This document shows, one piece after another, positions 31,941-40,972 of a DNA stretch of 64,000 nt. The DNA is from Ceratorhiza oryzae-sativae (lineage: Eukaryota > Basidiomycota > Agaricomycetes > Cantharellales > Ceratobasidiaceae), in NCBI GenBank assembly GCA_030998015.1, contig JARWMV010000068.1:1-64000 (forward strand). The letters run 5' to 3'. The notes under the pieces were generated by a model. The model was not told the DNA's origin. It ran no database searches and saw only the letters and a program-made list of their open reading frames with translations. The position numbers were made by a program, and so were the translations under genes. Within the stretch, counting starts at the first letter, position 1. Every line of letters starts with the position of its first letter.

Positions 31941-32460
31941 TGTCAGAGCTACAACCTGATGGGTAATGTCAAACACCTAAGTGGCAATGACAGGCCTATG
32001 GGCAACAATGCCAGAGGCTGTACTGACAACATCTAAGGTAGGACATGCAGTGAGGGTGCAATAAGGTGCAAGGATGTATGAGAATAATGCACTTGGTCTA
32101 AAGAGACCTGGGCAAGTACTATGCAATGAATAATCACACAGGTAGTAGTGGGGATACAACAGGAGGTCAAGTTCTGAGGCTTAAGGCTCTCAGACTCTAC
32201 CTTATATATTCATACAATGAGCTATATCAAATACACATATGGTGCAAGACAACTATTGTACAATGTAAGAATGGTGCCATGTAACAGAATATTCCAGAAG
32301 GTACAAACAGAATGTAAACAACAACAAGGTCACATGATCATGTAAGTAATTCTATGCATATGTCTGATTAAATGGGACTTGTCCAAAAATATGAGAAAGA
32401 GAGATGTATAAAATATAGGAAAATTATAATAAAATCTGCATCATGGTCTAGGCCATGACA
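31941..32460 (-). repeat. Single LTR of the permuted family B element
   Basis: A 520 bp LTR. On the minus strand it is preceded by integrase C-terminus and polypurine tract (32461-32476), as a 3' LTR should be. It is followed by PBS, leader and gag, as a 5' LTR should be. It therefore serves as both, the arrangement expected of a one-LTR circle or a tandem junction. Confidence 0.9.
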
Positions 32461-32498
32461 CTTCCCCCCCATCAAGGTCTGAGTGCATTGGGATGTAG

Positions 32499-33235
32499 TC
32501 AGTGGAATTCCTTTACTTGTTCAGGGGCATTCTTGAGTTTGGCTTTGGGTAACCATAGGTTTTCTTCTGGTCCATAGCCTTTCCACTTGATGTGATACTC
32601 CAATCTCCTTCCAACCTTTTGAGAGTCCAGGACTTCTTCAACTTCAAATTCTTCTTCACCATCAGGAGTGACCACCAGTGGAACAGGTATAGGTTGCCAG
32701 TTATAGTCATCTACTGGTTTTGGGAACAGGAGCAAAGTGTGGAATACCAGATGAACCTTCATGGAGTTGGGTAATTCCAGTTTGAAAGCATGTTTTCCAA
32801 TTTGTTCCAGTACTTTGTATGGTCCAAAACACCTGTTATCCAATTTCTTAGAAGGGCATATGGTTTTGATATTTGAGCTGTCTAAGAAAACCTTTGATCC
32901 AACTTTGATCTTGGGTGCTTCACAATGCTTCTGATTATAATATTTGGAGTATGTTCAGTTGGCAATTGTTAGAGCAGCCTTGGCCTCTTCTTGAATTTCT
33001 TTGAGGTGTTTGGTGTATTGATTGGCAGCAGGTACCTGGCTTTCTCTGGTATTACCCACAGTGAAATCTGGGTTGTAACCATAGCAGGCAAATAACAGCA
33101 AGTAGTTTTATCCTGAGTGCTTCCCATTATTATATGCAAATTCCACCATAGGCAATGCTGCTACCCAATCCATCTGTCTATGATTTATGTAGTGACAAAG
33201 GTATATTTCAACAAATTGGTTTAGTCTTTTGCTTT
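32499..33235 (-). pseudogene. Family B integrase C-terminus and chromodomain
   Basis: Minus strand from the integrase core end (equivalent of NQFIEIYLCHYINHRQ) through the GPY/F module (FGPYKVLEQIGKHAFKLEL) to the chromodomain (LEYHIKWKGYGPEENLWLPK), ending about 32499. The right boundary is GCTTT (33231-33235) against the E LTR. It supplies exactly the part missing from 23940. Clearly diverged from the same region of copy 1 (4306-5030). Contains frame damage near 33110-33130. Confidence 0.85.
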
Positions 33236-34545
33236 TGTTCCAGGTCAGGGTACACTTGAATATCTAGAGCTTAAGAAAATGTAGATATGTTAGTATGCAC
33301 TAATTGTATTCAATACTTCTTAGACTAGAGTAAGAAGGCTCAAAGTAGTTGCAATGCAATCAAGTAATACTCAAGGTAGTCTTAATCTTTCACAGTGTAA
33401 ACTGACTAATTTATAGGTATAAAGAGCAAGACTACTATGGTCAGGTTCCCTTAGATATCTTAAATGTAGTTCAGCCCTAGTTGCTTGGACTAACTGATAC
33501 TAATCTTAATACTAGACTTAAGTGATAGCTTATAGGATAGATGGTGGGCTGCCTAATGCATGTACTTCCTCAGCTACAGGTACTTAGATTTCCTCTAATA
33601 GCTGGTACTTAATGTCATGCTCAATCAGGCAATAGTGTATCCTTATATATCTCTGTATATAAGATACAATGAATCAGACAGTATATAACTAATATGGTAC
33701 TTTATTCCTCAGTACTAGTTATATAAGAAATCACACACAGACAAGAGAAATAGAAAGAGAAAAAGGAAACCAATAACTGGTCTGGGTTGAGTAGAGGAGG
33801 GAAGGTGGTCTGGAAGGGCCTCAGAGGAGGTCCTTTTATACCCTGAGGAGGGCATTCCAGAGCCAAATAGATGCATACATGCCAGTGCAATCATCAAAAG
33901 TGGGTACTGCTATACTTGGGGTACACCCTAGCCCAGTATAGGATATGAGAGTAAAGACAGGGTGTGGATCAAAGGCATTGATGCATTTGAGACCTGCTAT
34001 TGGCTTGTAGATCATATTATCATAGTATATACATGTAATGAATGGAGGCTACATCTCAGTGAGTCATAAAGTGAGTCAGAGAAGCTTCTGGATCAACTTG
34101 GAAGGCTCTCCTGACTCACTGGAGTCATTAGATCTTGATTGATGGTCCAGTAAGATTCTAATGATCTTCAGGCCATTCCAGTGTGAGGATCTGGTGGATT
34201 GCAACAATCTTTGGGCAGCAGATACCACCAAAGATTAGCTATTGATAGAGCATAAGATCACTCTGATGGAGTAAGTGGTTGCCAAGATATGAGCAGTGTG
34301 ATGTTGTAATCAATATCTCCTGATGAGAGGAAATATTGCAACCTCTATATCTCTCTGAGTTCTTAAGATAAAATCACAATAAAACATGCGTTGGAGAGAG
34401 GAGATTTTGTACTATTTAATGGAACACAAATAGTACAATTTCAGACACATACAAATTCATTTAATTTCAAGAAAAATTACAGAGGCATCACTTGAGGTTG
34501 GCAGGGCAGACTAAAATCATAGAAAAATGTTAGTGATCCAGAACA
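33236..34545. repeat. Family E LTR, right copy
   Basis: TGTTCCAGGTCAGGG...GATCCAGAACA, 1,310 bp, direct orientation relative to 22574-23939. Left flank GCTTT, right flank ATTAT (34546-34550), so its own flanks do not match. Lacks the micro-MITE of the left copy. Confidence 0.85.
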
Positions 34546-34990
34546 ATTATGGAATTTGAGCTATGACATGCCCAGGACCAGGTCATTTCCCAACATAAGC
34601 ACTGAGAATCTTTCTGTGCTCCTGAATACATAAGTTGAAGGTACAATAGTGGGTCACAGACCCCAGGTCAATTTCTCTTCCATCAATGACACATAGCCTT
34701 TTTGGAGTTTTTAAGGTGACAGTTGGAATCCTACATTGTCTGAATAGATCTTCATGTATAAATACAGATGTGGCCCCTGAATCCACCATGGCCCATCCAT
34801 TAAATTTTTTCATTTGTATGCAGACTTATATTTGGGGGTAGTGTGCAGTGGAAATGCATGGAAGAAGAACTGCAACTGTGATTGATTTCCTAACATCATA
34901 CATTCAATTTCCTTGTTTTCATTTTCAGACTGCACATTTCTCAATACTGCACCCAAAACTGCCCCCCTGGCATGGTTTAAGCTCATTCTT
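34546..34990 (-). pseudogene. Gypsy element D (A-like): protease remnant
   Basis: AMVDSGATSVFIHEDL and TVTLKTPKRLCVIDGREIDL correspond to family A protease, but divergence is higher than among elements 1-3. Everything downstream (RT, RNase H, integrase, 3' LTR) is missing; the sequence is cut at the E LTR. The gag/pol junction GAATGAGC (ATGA overlap) is kept near 34980. Confidence 0.8.
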
Positions 34991-34994
34991 TTAC

Positions 34995-35554
34995 CTACTC
35001 ATTGTCAGTAGTTTCAACATCCTCTACAACCACCTCATATCCAGACATTTTGGTGGAGGGGCATTTGGCAGCAATATGTCCACATCCCCCACAGTTGAAG
35101 CAGGTAATTGTCCCTTTTCCTTTTCCTGCACTGTCTAGATCCATTACATCAGGGTCCTTAGCCTTAGCAGCAGCTGGGGGGTGGTTATCCTTTTTGATAT
35201 CCTTGAAGGACTCCTGTATGTTGGTGCTGCTTCCATCATAACACATGTTTTGGACTGTAAATCCCTTGGCATTGGGCCCAATAGCTACAATTTGGCCTTT
35301 GACAGCCTTGCCATTCTTGATTTTGTAGATATGCTCCCCACTCTTGAATTTTTCTTTCAATGGGTTGCTTGGTGCAGCACTATTGCCTTTTTTTTGGAGG
35401 AGTTGCTGGTACTGGCCTTGTTTACCCCATGGGATGACTGCTTGCTCCCAAATGAGATAAGGTGGCAATCAATTTCCAGGGCATGCTGGGTCCATTGGGC
35501 AAAGGTTTTGGTTTGGGGGTCATAGTATTGTGCCACCATGTCATCTGTCACATC
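34995..35554 (-). pseudogene. Gypsy element D gag, 3' part
   Basis: Matches family A Gag C-terminal region: basic linker, KDIKKDNHPPAA, DVMDLDSAGKGKG, and CCHC knuckle CFNCGGCGHIAAKC (about 35065-35105). Interrupted at 35554 by a solo B LTR. Confidence 0.82.
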
Positions 35555-36073
35555 TGTCATGGCCTAGACCATGACACAGATTTTATTATAATTTTCCTAG
35601 ATTTTATACATCTCCTTTCTCATATTTTTGGACAAGTCCCATTTAATCAGATATACGCATAGAATTACTTACATGATCATGTGACCTTGTTGTTGTTTAC
35701 ATTCTGTTTGTACCTTCTGGAATATTCTGTTATGTGGTGCCATTCTTACATTGTATGATAGCCATCTTGCACCATATGTGTATTTGATATAGCTCATTGT
35801 ATGAATATATAAGGGAGAGTCTGAGAGCCTTAAGCCTCAGAACTTGACCTCCTGTTGTATCCCCACTACTACCTGTGTGATTATTCATTGCATAGTACTT
35901 GCCCAGGTCTCTTTAGACCAAGTGCATTATTCTCATACACCCTTGCACCTTATTGCACCCTCACTGCATGTCCTACCTTAGATGTCATCAGTACAGCCTC
36001 CAGCATTGTTGCCCATAGGCTTGTCATTGCCACTTAGGTGTTTGACATTACCCATCAGGTTGTAGCTCTGACA
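35555..36073 (+). repeat. Solo LTR, family B, in element D gag
   Basis: 519 bp, TGTCATGGCC...GCTCTGACA, perfect TSD ACATC at 35550-35554 and 36074-36078. Confidence 0.95.
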
Positions 36074-36078
36074 ACATC

Positions 36079-36528
36079 CAAAGATAGACCATCATGAAAT
36101 TGATCACACATGGTGGCATCATTGTAGTTGAGGCTGGTGGAATAGAGGTTGAAGCTGGTAAGGTAGTCCTGAACCATTTTGGAACTGCTTGAGTTTCTGA
36201 CATTTGTTGCAGTTTTTTTCAGTTTGATTCAGGTCCATGTAGTGGGTAGTAAATTCTTGCCAAAATTGATTGGCATCATGTAGCCATGGCACAATGGACC
36301 TGGGGTTGAGGATATCATACTCCTTATATGAATTGACCCACTTGGCTGCTGACTCTTCCAAATAGGATGTAATAAACACAACCACCTGATTGGCTGAATG
36401 CCCACTCATGTTGGTGTTGATATATCTAGCACATGCAATTCTGAACTAAATTGCATCTTCTTGCTTAGTGCTGTCAAACTTTTGTGGGGCAGCCATTTTT
36501 ACTTTTGTAGTTGAAGCACTTGTAGGTG
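36079..36528 (-). pseudogene. Gypsy element D gag, middle part
   Basis: Continues gag beyond the solo LTR (FITSYLEESAAKWVNSYKEY; VKMAAPQKFDSTKQEDAI). It breaks off at 36528 inside the linker, where copia 2 begins. Bases 36524-36528 (AGGTG) would be the copia 2 TSD if the other end could be seen. Confidence 0.8.
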
Positions 36529-36634
36529 TGTTGAAGCGCAGTGAGTAAATGCACTCCAATGTATGACTTAGCACAGTGAGACAAAGTGGATTGAGCCTGC
36601 TAGAGATGAGTGGAGATAATGTTGCTGTCAATCA
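36529..36634 (-). repeat. Left end of copia 2 (probable 3' LTR part)
   Basis: Starts TGTTGAAGCGC on the + strand, i.e. the element ends ...CTTCAACA. It continues after gypsy C at 46915 (TSD AATCA). Its partner LTR is outside the window, so LTR status is inferred from the TG/CA end and position after the RNase H end. Confidence 0.55.
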
Positions 36635-37303
36635 TGTTGTGACCCTCTGGAGGCTCCCTTGTGGAGCACTTAAGTAGTGGCTACGTTTACGGTTTGGTGC
36701 TATGCAGTATGTATTTAGCATTCTAGTTACAGTGTTTGCTATGGTCTATGGTGGTTGACGAGATAAAGCAAGCTGAGGCGTCCAGTCTTGCTTTATCCTC
36801 CTTATATATACCTGTGGCTGCGGTGGCTGCGGACGTATGATCTAAGCACACTCCACAGTAGGTGTAGGTTATGTACAGTACTACGGGTTAGGTAATTGTT
36901 TGTCTTAAGTTTGTGCGGCTCCGAATCTTATAGAGCCGCGCGAGGTCCGAGGGGTAGGTGCTGAGGTCACGTGATCCTGCCGTAAGCGCCGAGATCACGT
37001 GACAACTCACTCCTCGCTCCAAGTAACATGGGAGAGAAATGCTGGAGCAAGTTCAGGGTAACAACCGTAAGCGCTGAGGTCACGTGACCCTTCTGTAAGC
37101 GCCAAGATCACGTGACAACTCGCTCCTCGCTCCAAGTAACAATGGAGAGAAATGCTGGAGCAAGTTCAGGGTAACCACCGTAAGCGCCAGCTAAGCGCCG
37201 AGGTCACGTGACCTTGTTTATGGCTTGTTCCGCTTAGGAAAAATGCCATAAATCTGTAGAAATATTTGGTTGTTTTGTTATGTCCGTTTGACAGGTCATA
37301 ACA
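36635..37303 (-). repeat. 3' LTR of gypsy C
   Basis: 669 bp, TGTTGTGACC...GTCATAACA. Carries one extra 113-bp unit compared with the 556 bp 5' LTR: CACGTG boxes at 36968, 36996, 37081, 37109 and 37205 show the 113-bp period. Confidence 0.95.
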
Positions 37304-37318
37304 TTATCCCCCCCTTTG
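37304..37318 (-). promoter_or_regulatory. Polypurine tract of gypsy C
   Basis: Minus strand AAAGGGGGGGATAA directly before the 3' LTR start TGTTATGACC. Shows that the cargo lies inside the element, upstream of the tract. Confidence 0.8.
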
Positions 37319-37370
37319 GACATGTCTTGGGGGACCTCGAGACATGGTTTAGTTCCTTATGCAAAAGGAA

Positions 37371-37493
37371 TCTCATGCACCAAGGAGGTTAAGGGTGCTG
37401 GACTCGAACCAACGACCTTTCGGCTGATTCAGTATCGTTCGATGAGGTCAGGCTGAGTCAGGCTAGACCCCTTAACCTCTCCGTTACATGAGA
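37371..37493 (-). other. tRNA-like foldback between Rep and the 3' LTR
   Basis: On the minus strand it has a perfect pol III B-box (GGTTCGAGTCC, 37400-37410) in a T-arm, an A-box-like TAACGGAGAGG, and an anticodon-arm-like pair (CTGACT...AATCAG). The outer ends TCTCATG and CATGAGA pair, and the inverted repeat extends to about 26 imperfect bp. A normal tRNA would have the acceptor strand directly after the T-arm; here 19 extra bases intervene. It is thus tRNA-derived or tRNA-mimicking, not a standard tRNA. Confidence 0.5.
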
Positions 37494-37612
37494 TTGTTTT
37501 TCTTTTCTTTGTTGTGGAGGTTATTTAGGGGTGAGGATTTGTCTGCTTCTTCTCAGAAAGCCCCAACCGTTTGGATGGGCATAGCAGAAGTTGTACAGTA
37601 CCATAAATTATT

Positions 37613-38899
37613 CTAAGGGAATACAAAGAATGGCTTTCCTCCTGCATACACCCATTCCACATTTCTTGATACCCATAAGTCCCCTTCTTCCCCCTCTATG
37701 TCCGACCAACATTTCATGATTGCTGACTGGCTATTTCCCAGAATGACTGTTGGCCGTACCTTCATCGATTTCACGTGCGCATACCTGCCTGTGAAGTCCG
37801 CCTTGTACTGGCTCAGGGCCTTGAGCAAGTACTTCCCGTTCGACTGGACCATGTCATCCAGGATCCAAATGTCGGCATCTTCCGACAAGTTGCCCATATT
37901 CCACACATTGCACATCCGGCTGTGGCAGCCCTTGGATCGTGCATATGCCGTTTTCCCCGTTCCAGTTTCTCCTTCTATCACCAGGATGCGATGGCGCACC
38001 CCTCTTCCCTTCTTCTCGACTTCCTCAGCAAACCATCTGTCTGCTTGGTCAATGTGCTCCCGGTCTTCCGGGACCTCTAACTCCACAGGGATTGCAGGCA
38101 TGCAACCCTGGTCTTCCTTGTATGTGTACTCGGCATATGCTCGTACCGAGTTCCACGTCGTCACCATCTGGAGGGGGCGGAGGTGCTTGAACGCCTGGTA
38201 GTACTCCTGTTTTGTTGCTGAGGCAACAATCTCCATCCCATCCTCCAGGTCTGCCTCCATCCTTGACCTTTTTCCGCCCTTTCCCTTTACCAAAATCTCC
38301 TCCAACCTTTCCAAGGTCAGGTCCCCCGCCATCAGGTCCTCTATCTCCTCGCCATTAGCTCCAACGTCCTTCCAAAGATAGTTGAAGGCATCCCTTGCTG
38401 GGTTGCCTCCTGATCCGTCCTTGAGGTCCTTCAGCAGGATGTTGGGGTGTTGCCCCTCGAAGTCCCAGAACCAGGTGTTCTGGGTGTTCCAGCTGCCCTT
38501 CCGCTCCTGACTGATGGAGAGGGCGTGGACATGGAGGGGCTGGGCTGGGTCGTAGTTCGGTTCCTCGGGGTTGTGGCGTTCCACCACCGCCAAAGTCGCC
38601 CAATGATTTGGCTGTTGGCGGCAGAACACCTCGTATCGGGCGACAAGCCCACTTGAGGGCTGATCGTGTAGCTTCGACCAGGTCAGCAGCACTGCCCTGG
38701 TCTGGACGCGGAACCGAGGGGCCAGTGCGGTTTCGGTTGGCTCTTTGGACCCTTGATCCATCGGTGTAGGCCGCATAGAAGCAGGTGAGGGGGCTCGGCT
38801 TGATACCAAGGGCACTGGCGATGGCGACGCCGACCTCTGCCCTTCGCTTGATCTGCTTGGCTGGGGTGTTGCTGCGTTCGATCCATTTCCGCTTAGCAT
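37613..38899 (-). CDS. CRESS-DNA-virus-like Rep (HUH endonuclease + SF3 helicase)
   Basis: Intact 428-residue protein. HUH nicking domain: motif I VLLTWS (70-75), motif II LHVH with H123 and H125, motif III Y174-L-W-K177. Superfamily 3 helicase: Walker A GETGTGKT (310-317), Walker B IWILDD (344-349), motif C ILGNS with N389. This order and spacing fit the Reps of geminiviruses, related fungal/plant CRESS viruses and plasmids, which nick and unwind DNA for rolling-circle replication. The N-terminal 60 residues are Ser/Pro-rich and unlike known Reps. A TATA box (38983-38976) lies about 77 bp upstream of this ATG; another ATG at 38942 is in a different frame. No stop or frameshift, unlike neighbouring pol. 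Lies between pol and the polypurine tract. Confidence 0.88.
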   Translation of the reverse strand: MLSGNGSNAATPQPSRSSEGQRSASPSPVPLVSSRAPSPASMRPTPMDQGSKEPTETALAPRFRVQTRAVLLTWSKLHDQPSSGLVARYEVFCRQQPNHWATLAVVERHNPEEPNYDPAQPLHVHALSISQERKGSWNTQNTWFWDFEGQHPNILLKDLKDGSGGNPARDAFNYLWKDVGANGEEIEDLMAGDLTLERLEEILVKGKGGKRSRMEADLEDGMEIVASATKQEYYQAFKHLRPLQMVTTWNSVRAYAEYTYKEDQGCMPAIPVELEVPEDREHIDQADRWFAEEVEKKGRGVRHRILVIEGETGTGKTAYARSKGCHSRMCNVWNMGNLSEDADIWILDDMVQSNGKYLLKALSQYKADFTGRYAHVKSMKVRPTVILGNSQSAIMKCWSDIEGEEGDLWVSRNVEWVYAGGKPFFVFP

Positions 38900-38942
38900 C
38901 GTTTACAGTTTTAGAGGTATTTGGGGACTGGGAAGAGAGCAT

Positions 38943-39441
38943 GAGAGTGCGGGTTATCTTGGGCCTTGTGCTTGTCTATATAAGCTGCAAGGTCCGTTTT
39001 GATTGTCACATGACTCCGTCTTGCATTTGTTGTGATCACATGACCTTATTTCGGTGATGACGCATCTCCGAGGGGTGCCCTCCCATCCGTTCCTCCGCGT
39101 CGGCCTTGATCCTCGCTACGCTCGGGGCCTCTGCTCCCCCACTTTGGTCGGTGCCCCCTCTCCGACCCCTCTGGTAGTTAGGGGATAGCGTATATTCACG
39201 TGACTAGGCTAGGTCATGTGATTCCTGTGCTTTGTTGTTTGTTTTCTGGCAGGTGGTCACGTGACTAGGCTAGGTCATGTGATTCCCATGCTTTGTTGTT
39301 TGTTTTCTGGCAGATGGTCACGTGTCTGTTGGTGTCACCTGACCAGTCCTTGTTTTGATGTTTGTGCAAGTTATTGTGTTGCACCATGATTTTTTAATGT
39401 TTGTGGTTTTGTTGTTTTCCTTCCTCATCCCGTTCTTTACT
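38943..39441. promoter_or_regulatory. Shared intergenic region between divergent Rep and + strand gene
   Basis: About 500 bp, GC-rich, with a minus-strand TATA (TTATATAG) for Rep, two 61-bp direct repeats and several CACGTG/CACATG boxes. No geminivirus-type TAATATTAC nonanucleotide was seen. Confidence 0.55.
39197..39318. repeat. Two 61-bp tandem repeats with CACGTG
   Basis: Units begin at CACGTGACTAGGC, 39197 and 39258, with a third CACGTG at 39319. They differ at only a few positions. The CACGTGAC box also dominates the family C LTR repeats. They could be iteron-like Rep-binding sites or E-box promoter elements; neither is shown. Confidence 0.8.
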
Positions 39442-39983
39442 ATGCGTGTTATTTCCCTTAACTACAATCCCCTTGACTGCACCTGCTGGTCTCTCCCTGA
39501 GGGGGAGTACTGCGCCTACTGTGATGCTGTGTGCGACGCCTCCCTTGAAGACTTCTATCAAGGTGTTGGGGATTGGTTCTTCTGTGGGGTGCCAGGTATG
39601 TGTGTTCGTTCTTTGTCATTCTCACGTAGCTAACTTGTTCTGTAGAAGAGCGCATCCTCCTTGATGGTCGGGCCCATGAGGCCACCCTTGAGCGTGTCTG
39701 GGCGCTCGTTGATCAGGAGTACAAGTCCTTTGAGGAGCGGTCTCACCAGGCTGCTCTTGCCGAATTCTTCGAGGAGGGCTCTGCTCCCTTGTTTGATGAG
39801 GCTTCGCCCTTTGCAGCGTCTGGTTCTGGGTGTTTCCAGAACTACATGGCCGACCTCCCAGGGGGGGAGGCTCCTTGGCTGCAGCCCACTACCCGGTCAG
39901 TTGTTCGGACCAATAAGAAGGATAACAGGGGCAAGAAGCCCTATACCCGGCCCCTCAAGGGCAAACGTAAAAATAGAGAGTAA
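39442..39983 (+). CDS. Spliced 163-aa protein of unknown function, divergent to Rep
   Basis: Exon 1 39442-39595, intron 39596-39645, exon 2 39646-39983; the total coding length is divisible by three. The 50-bp intron has GTATGT, branch-like GCTAAC and TAG. Exon 1 is Cys-rich (CTCWSLPEGEYCAYCDAVCD). Exon 2 is acidic/helical (LERVWALVDQEYKSFEERSH) and ends in a basic tail (RTNKKDNRGKKPYTRPLKGK). AATAAA is at 40017-40022. It is on the strand opposite to the retrotransposon genes. Position relative to Rep recalls CRESS capsid genes, but size and sequence are not obviously capsid-like. No family recognised. Confidence 0.65.
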
Positions 39984-40064
39984 AAGAAATGTATTAAGTT
40001 TGGTGTGTAAAAGAAAAATAAAACTCTTATACATTCGGGAGACAATTTGTGGGAGGCAAAGTGG

Positions 40065-40559
40065 TCATATGGGGGTTGGTTCCAACAGTGGCACCTCCTC
40101 CAGAGCTTCGACAAGCTCGTTTTCCCACTGGTCCCAGTCCTGTTTGGCTTCCTCCGCAGCTGGGTCCAGGGTGGGTTCCTTTATTTCTGGCTTGGCTTCT
40201 TCCTCAGCCACGACCAGTGATTCTAGGCTTGATGTAAGGCTTGTCATATCAGTGTCGTAATTGGTGTTTTTGTTTGGGTGCACCTTCACCCAATTTCGGA
40301 AGTCATTCATGTTTGCCTGCTTTGTCCTGATAGCAGTAAACATCTCATCAGTGGTAGTTGCTTCGAGCAGTCCCACATACGGTGCAGCTGGTGTCAACTT
40401 CCATTCTTCCAGCAATGCCTTTGCCCGGCGCTCCACCTCCCAGTCCCCTCCGTCTGCCATTTGGCCTGTGGCCCTCCTCTGTTGTCTTGCTGCCTTGGTC
40501 ACCACGTCGACTGTTGGTCCCACGATATTGTCGACACACATACATGGTGTTCTTAACAA
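40065..40559 (-). CDS. Cargo ORF X, acidic protein of unknown function
   Basis: Minus-strand frame convergent with the spliced gene (82 bp between stops). The best-looking part starts at ATG 40460 (MADGGDWEVERRAKALLEEW) and runs through DEMFTAIRTKQANMNDFRNW to a very acidic tail (EEAKQDWDQWENELVEALEE). The segment before 40460 may be non-coding or another frame (40348-40596 is also open). No signal peptide, membrane segment or known motif. It may be joined to ORF Y by splicing or a missed base. Confidence 0.5.
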   Translation of the reverse strand: MLRTPCMCVDNIVGPTVDVVTKAARQQRRATGQMADGGDWEVERRAKALLEEWKLTPAAPYVGLLEATTTDEMFTAIRTKQANMNDFRNWVKVHPNKNTNYDTDMTSLTSSLESLVVAEEEAKPEIKEPTLDPAAEEAKQDWDQWENELVEALEEVPLLEPTPI

Positions 40560-40606
40560 GGCGTTTCTTGTTGTTGGCTTCCGGCTTCCATGCCATGTCA
40601 GGACCC

Positions 40607-40822
40607 CTAACCTGGGATCCAGGTACTTGTCATGTCAATCCAGTTCCTTTCATCCCTTAACTTCTTTGGGATGTATACTAGGTTAGCCCCTGGCAACAGT
40701 CGTTCAGCGTACCTCTGGGCGTCTTCCACACTGGAGCAGTACATCCCTGGTTTAGGACGATTTTCCCTGCCAGGGTAGGGTGCTGGCCGCCTGGTGGTGG
40801 GTGGCTGCTGAAGTGGGGCCAC
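40607..40822 (-). CDS. Cargo ORF Y, short protein of unknown function
   Basis: 71 codons starting MAPLQQPPTTRRPAPYPGR and containing the natural-looking stretch MYCSSVEDAQRYAERLLPGA. It lies between pol (stop 40973) and ORF X, all on the minus strand. Could be the first exon of ORF X. No family recognised. Confidence 0.4.
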   Translation of the reverse strand: MAPLQQPPTTRRPAPYPGRENRPKPGMYCSSVEDAQRYAERLLPGANLVYIPKKLRDERNWIDMTSTWIPG

Positions 40823-40972
40823 CTGATTTTCAGCAAGTGGGGTGTAACGGTTGGGATGTGCGACTGGGTGAGTGCGAAAGGCATGTGTTTTGGGGTTTCG
40901 CAGGTGTGTTGTGGTGCAAGTGAGGTGGTAGAGCAGGCTCTGGCCTTTCTTGGGTATCCTGGATGGCTCTTT

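Noticed and set aside
31941..33235. Two adjacent tandem B elements sharing one LTR
   Set aside because: Possible, but the complementary integrase halves and the shared GCTTT site on the two inner sides of the E LTRs are better explained by one permuted element.
37371..37493. Ordinary tRNA gene
   Set aside because: B-box is perfect, but the acceptor stem is separated from the T-arm by 19 nt and the D-stem does not pair; called tRNA-like only.
38355..38942. 195-codon minus-strand ORF overlapping the Rep 5' part in another frame, starting at ATG 38942
   Set aside because: Its start would be only about 35 bp from the TATA box, and it carries no recognisable domain, whereas the Rep frame carries all motifs. 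A frame switch giving Rep an alternative N-terminus cannot be excluded.
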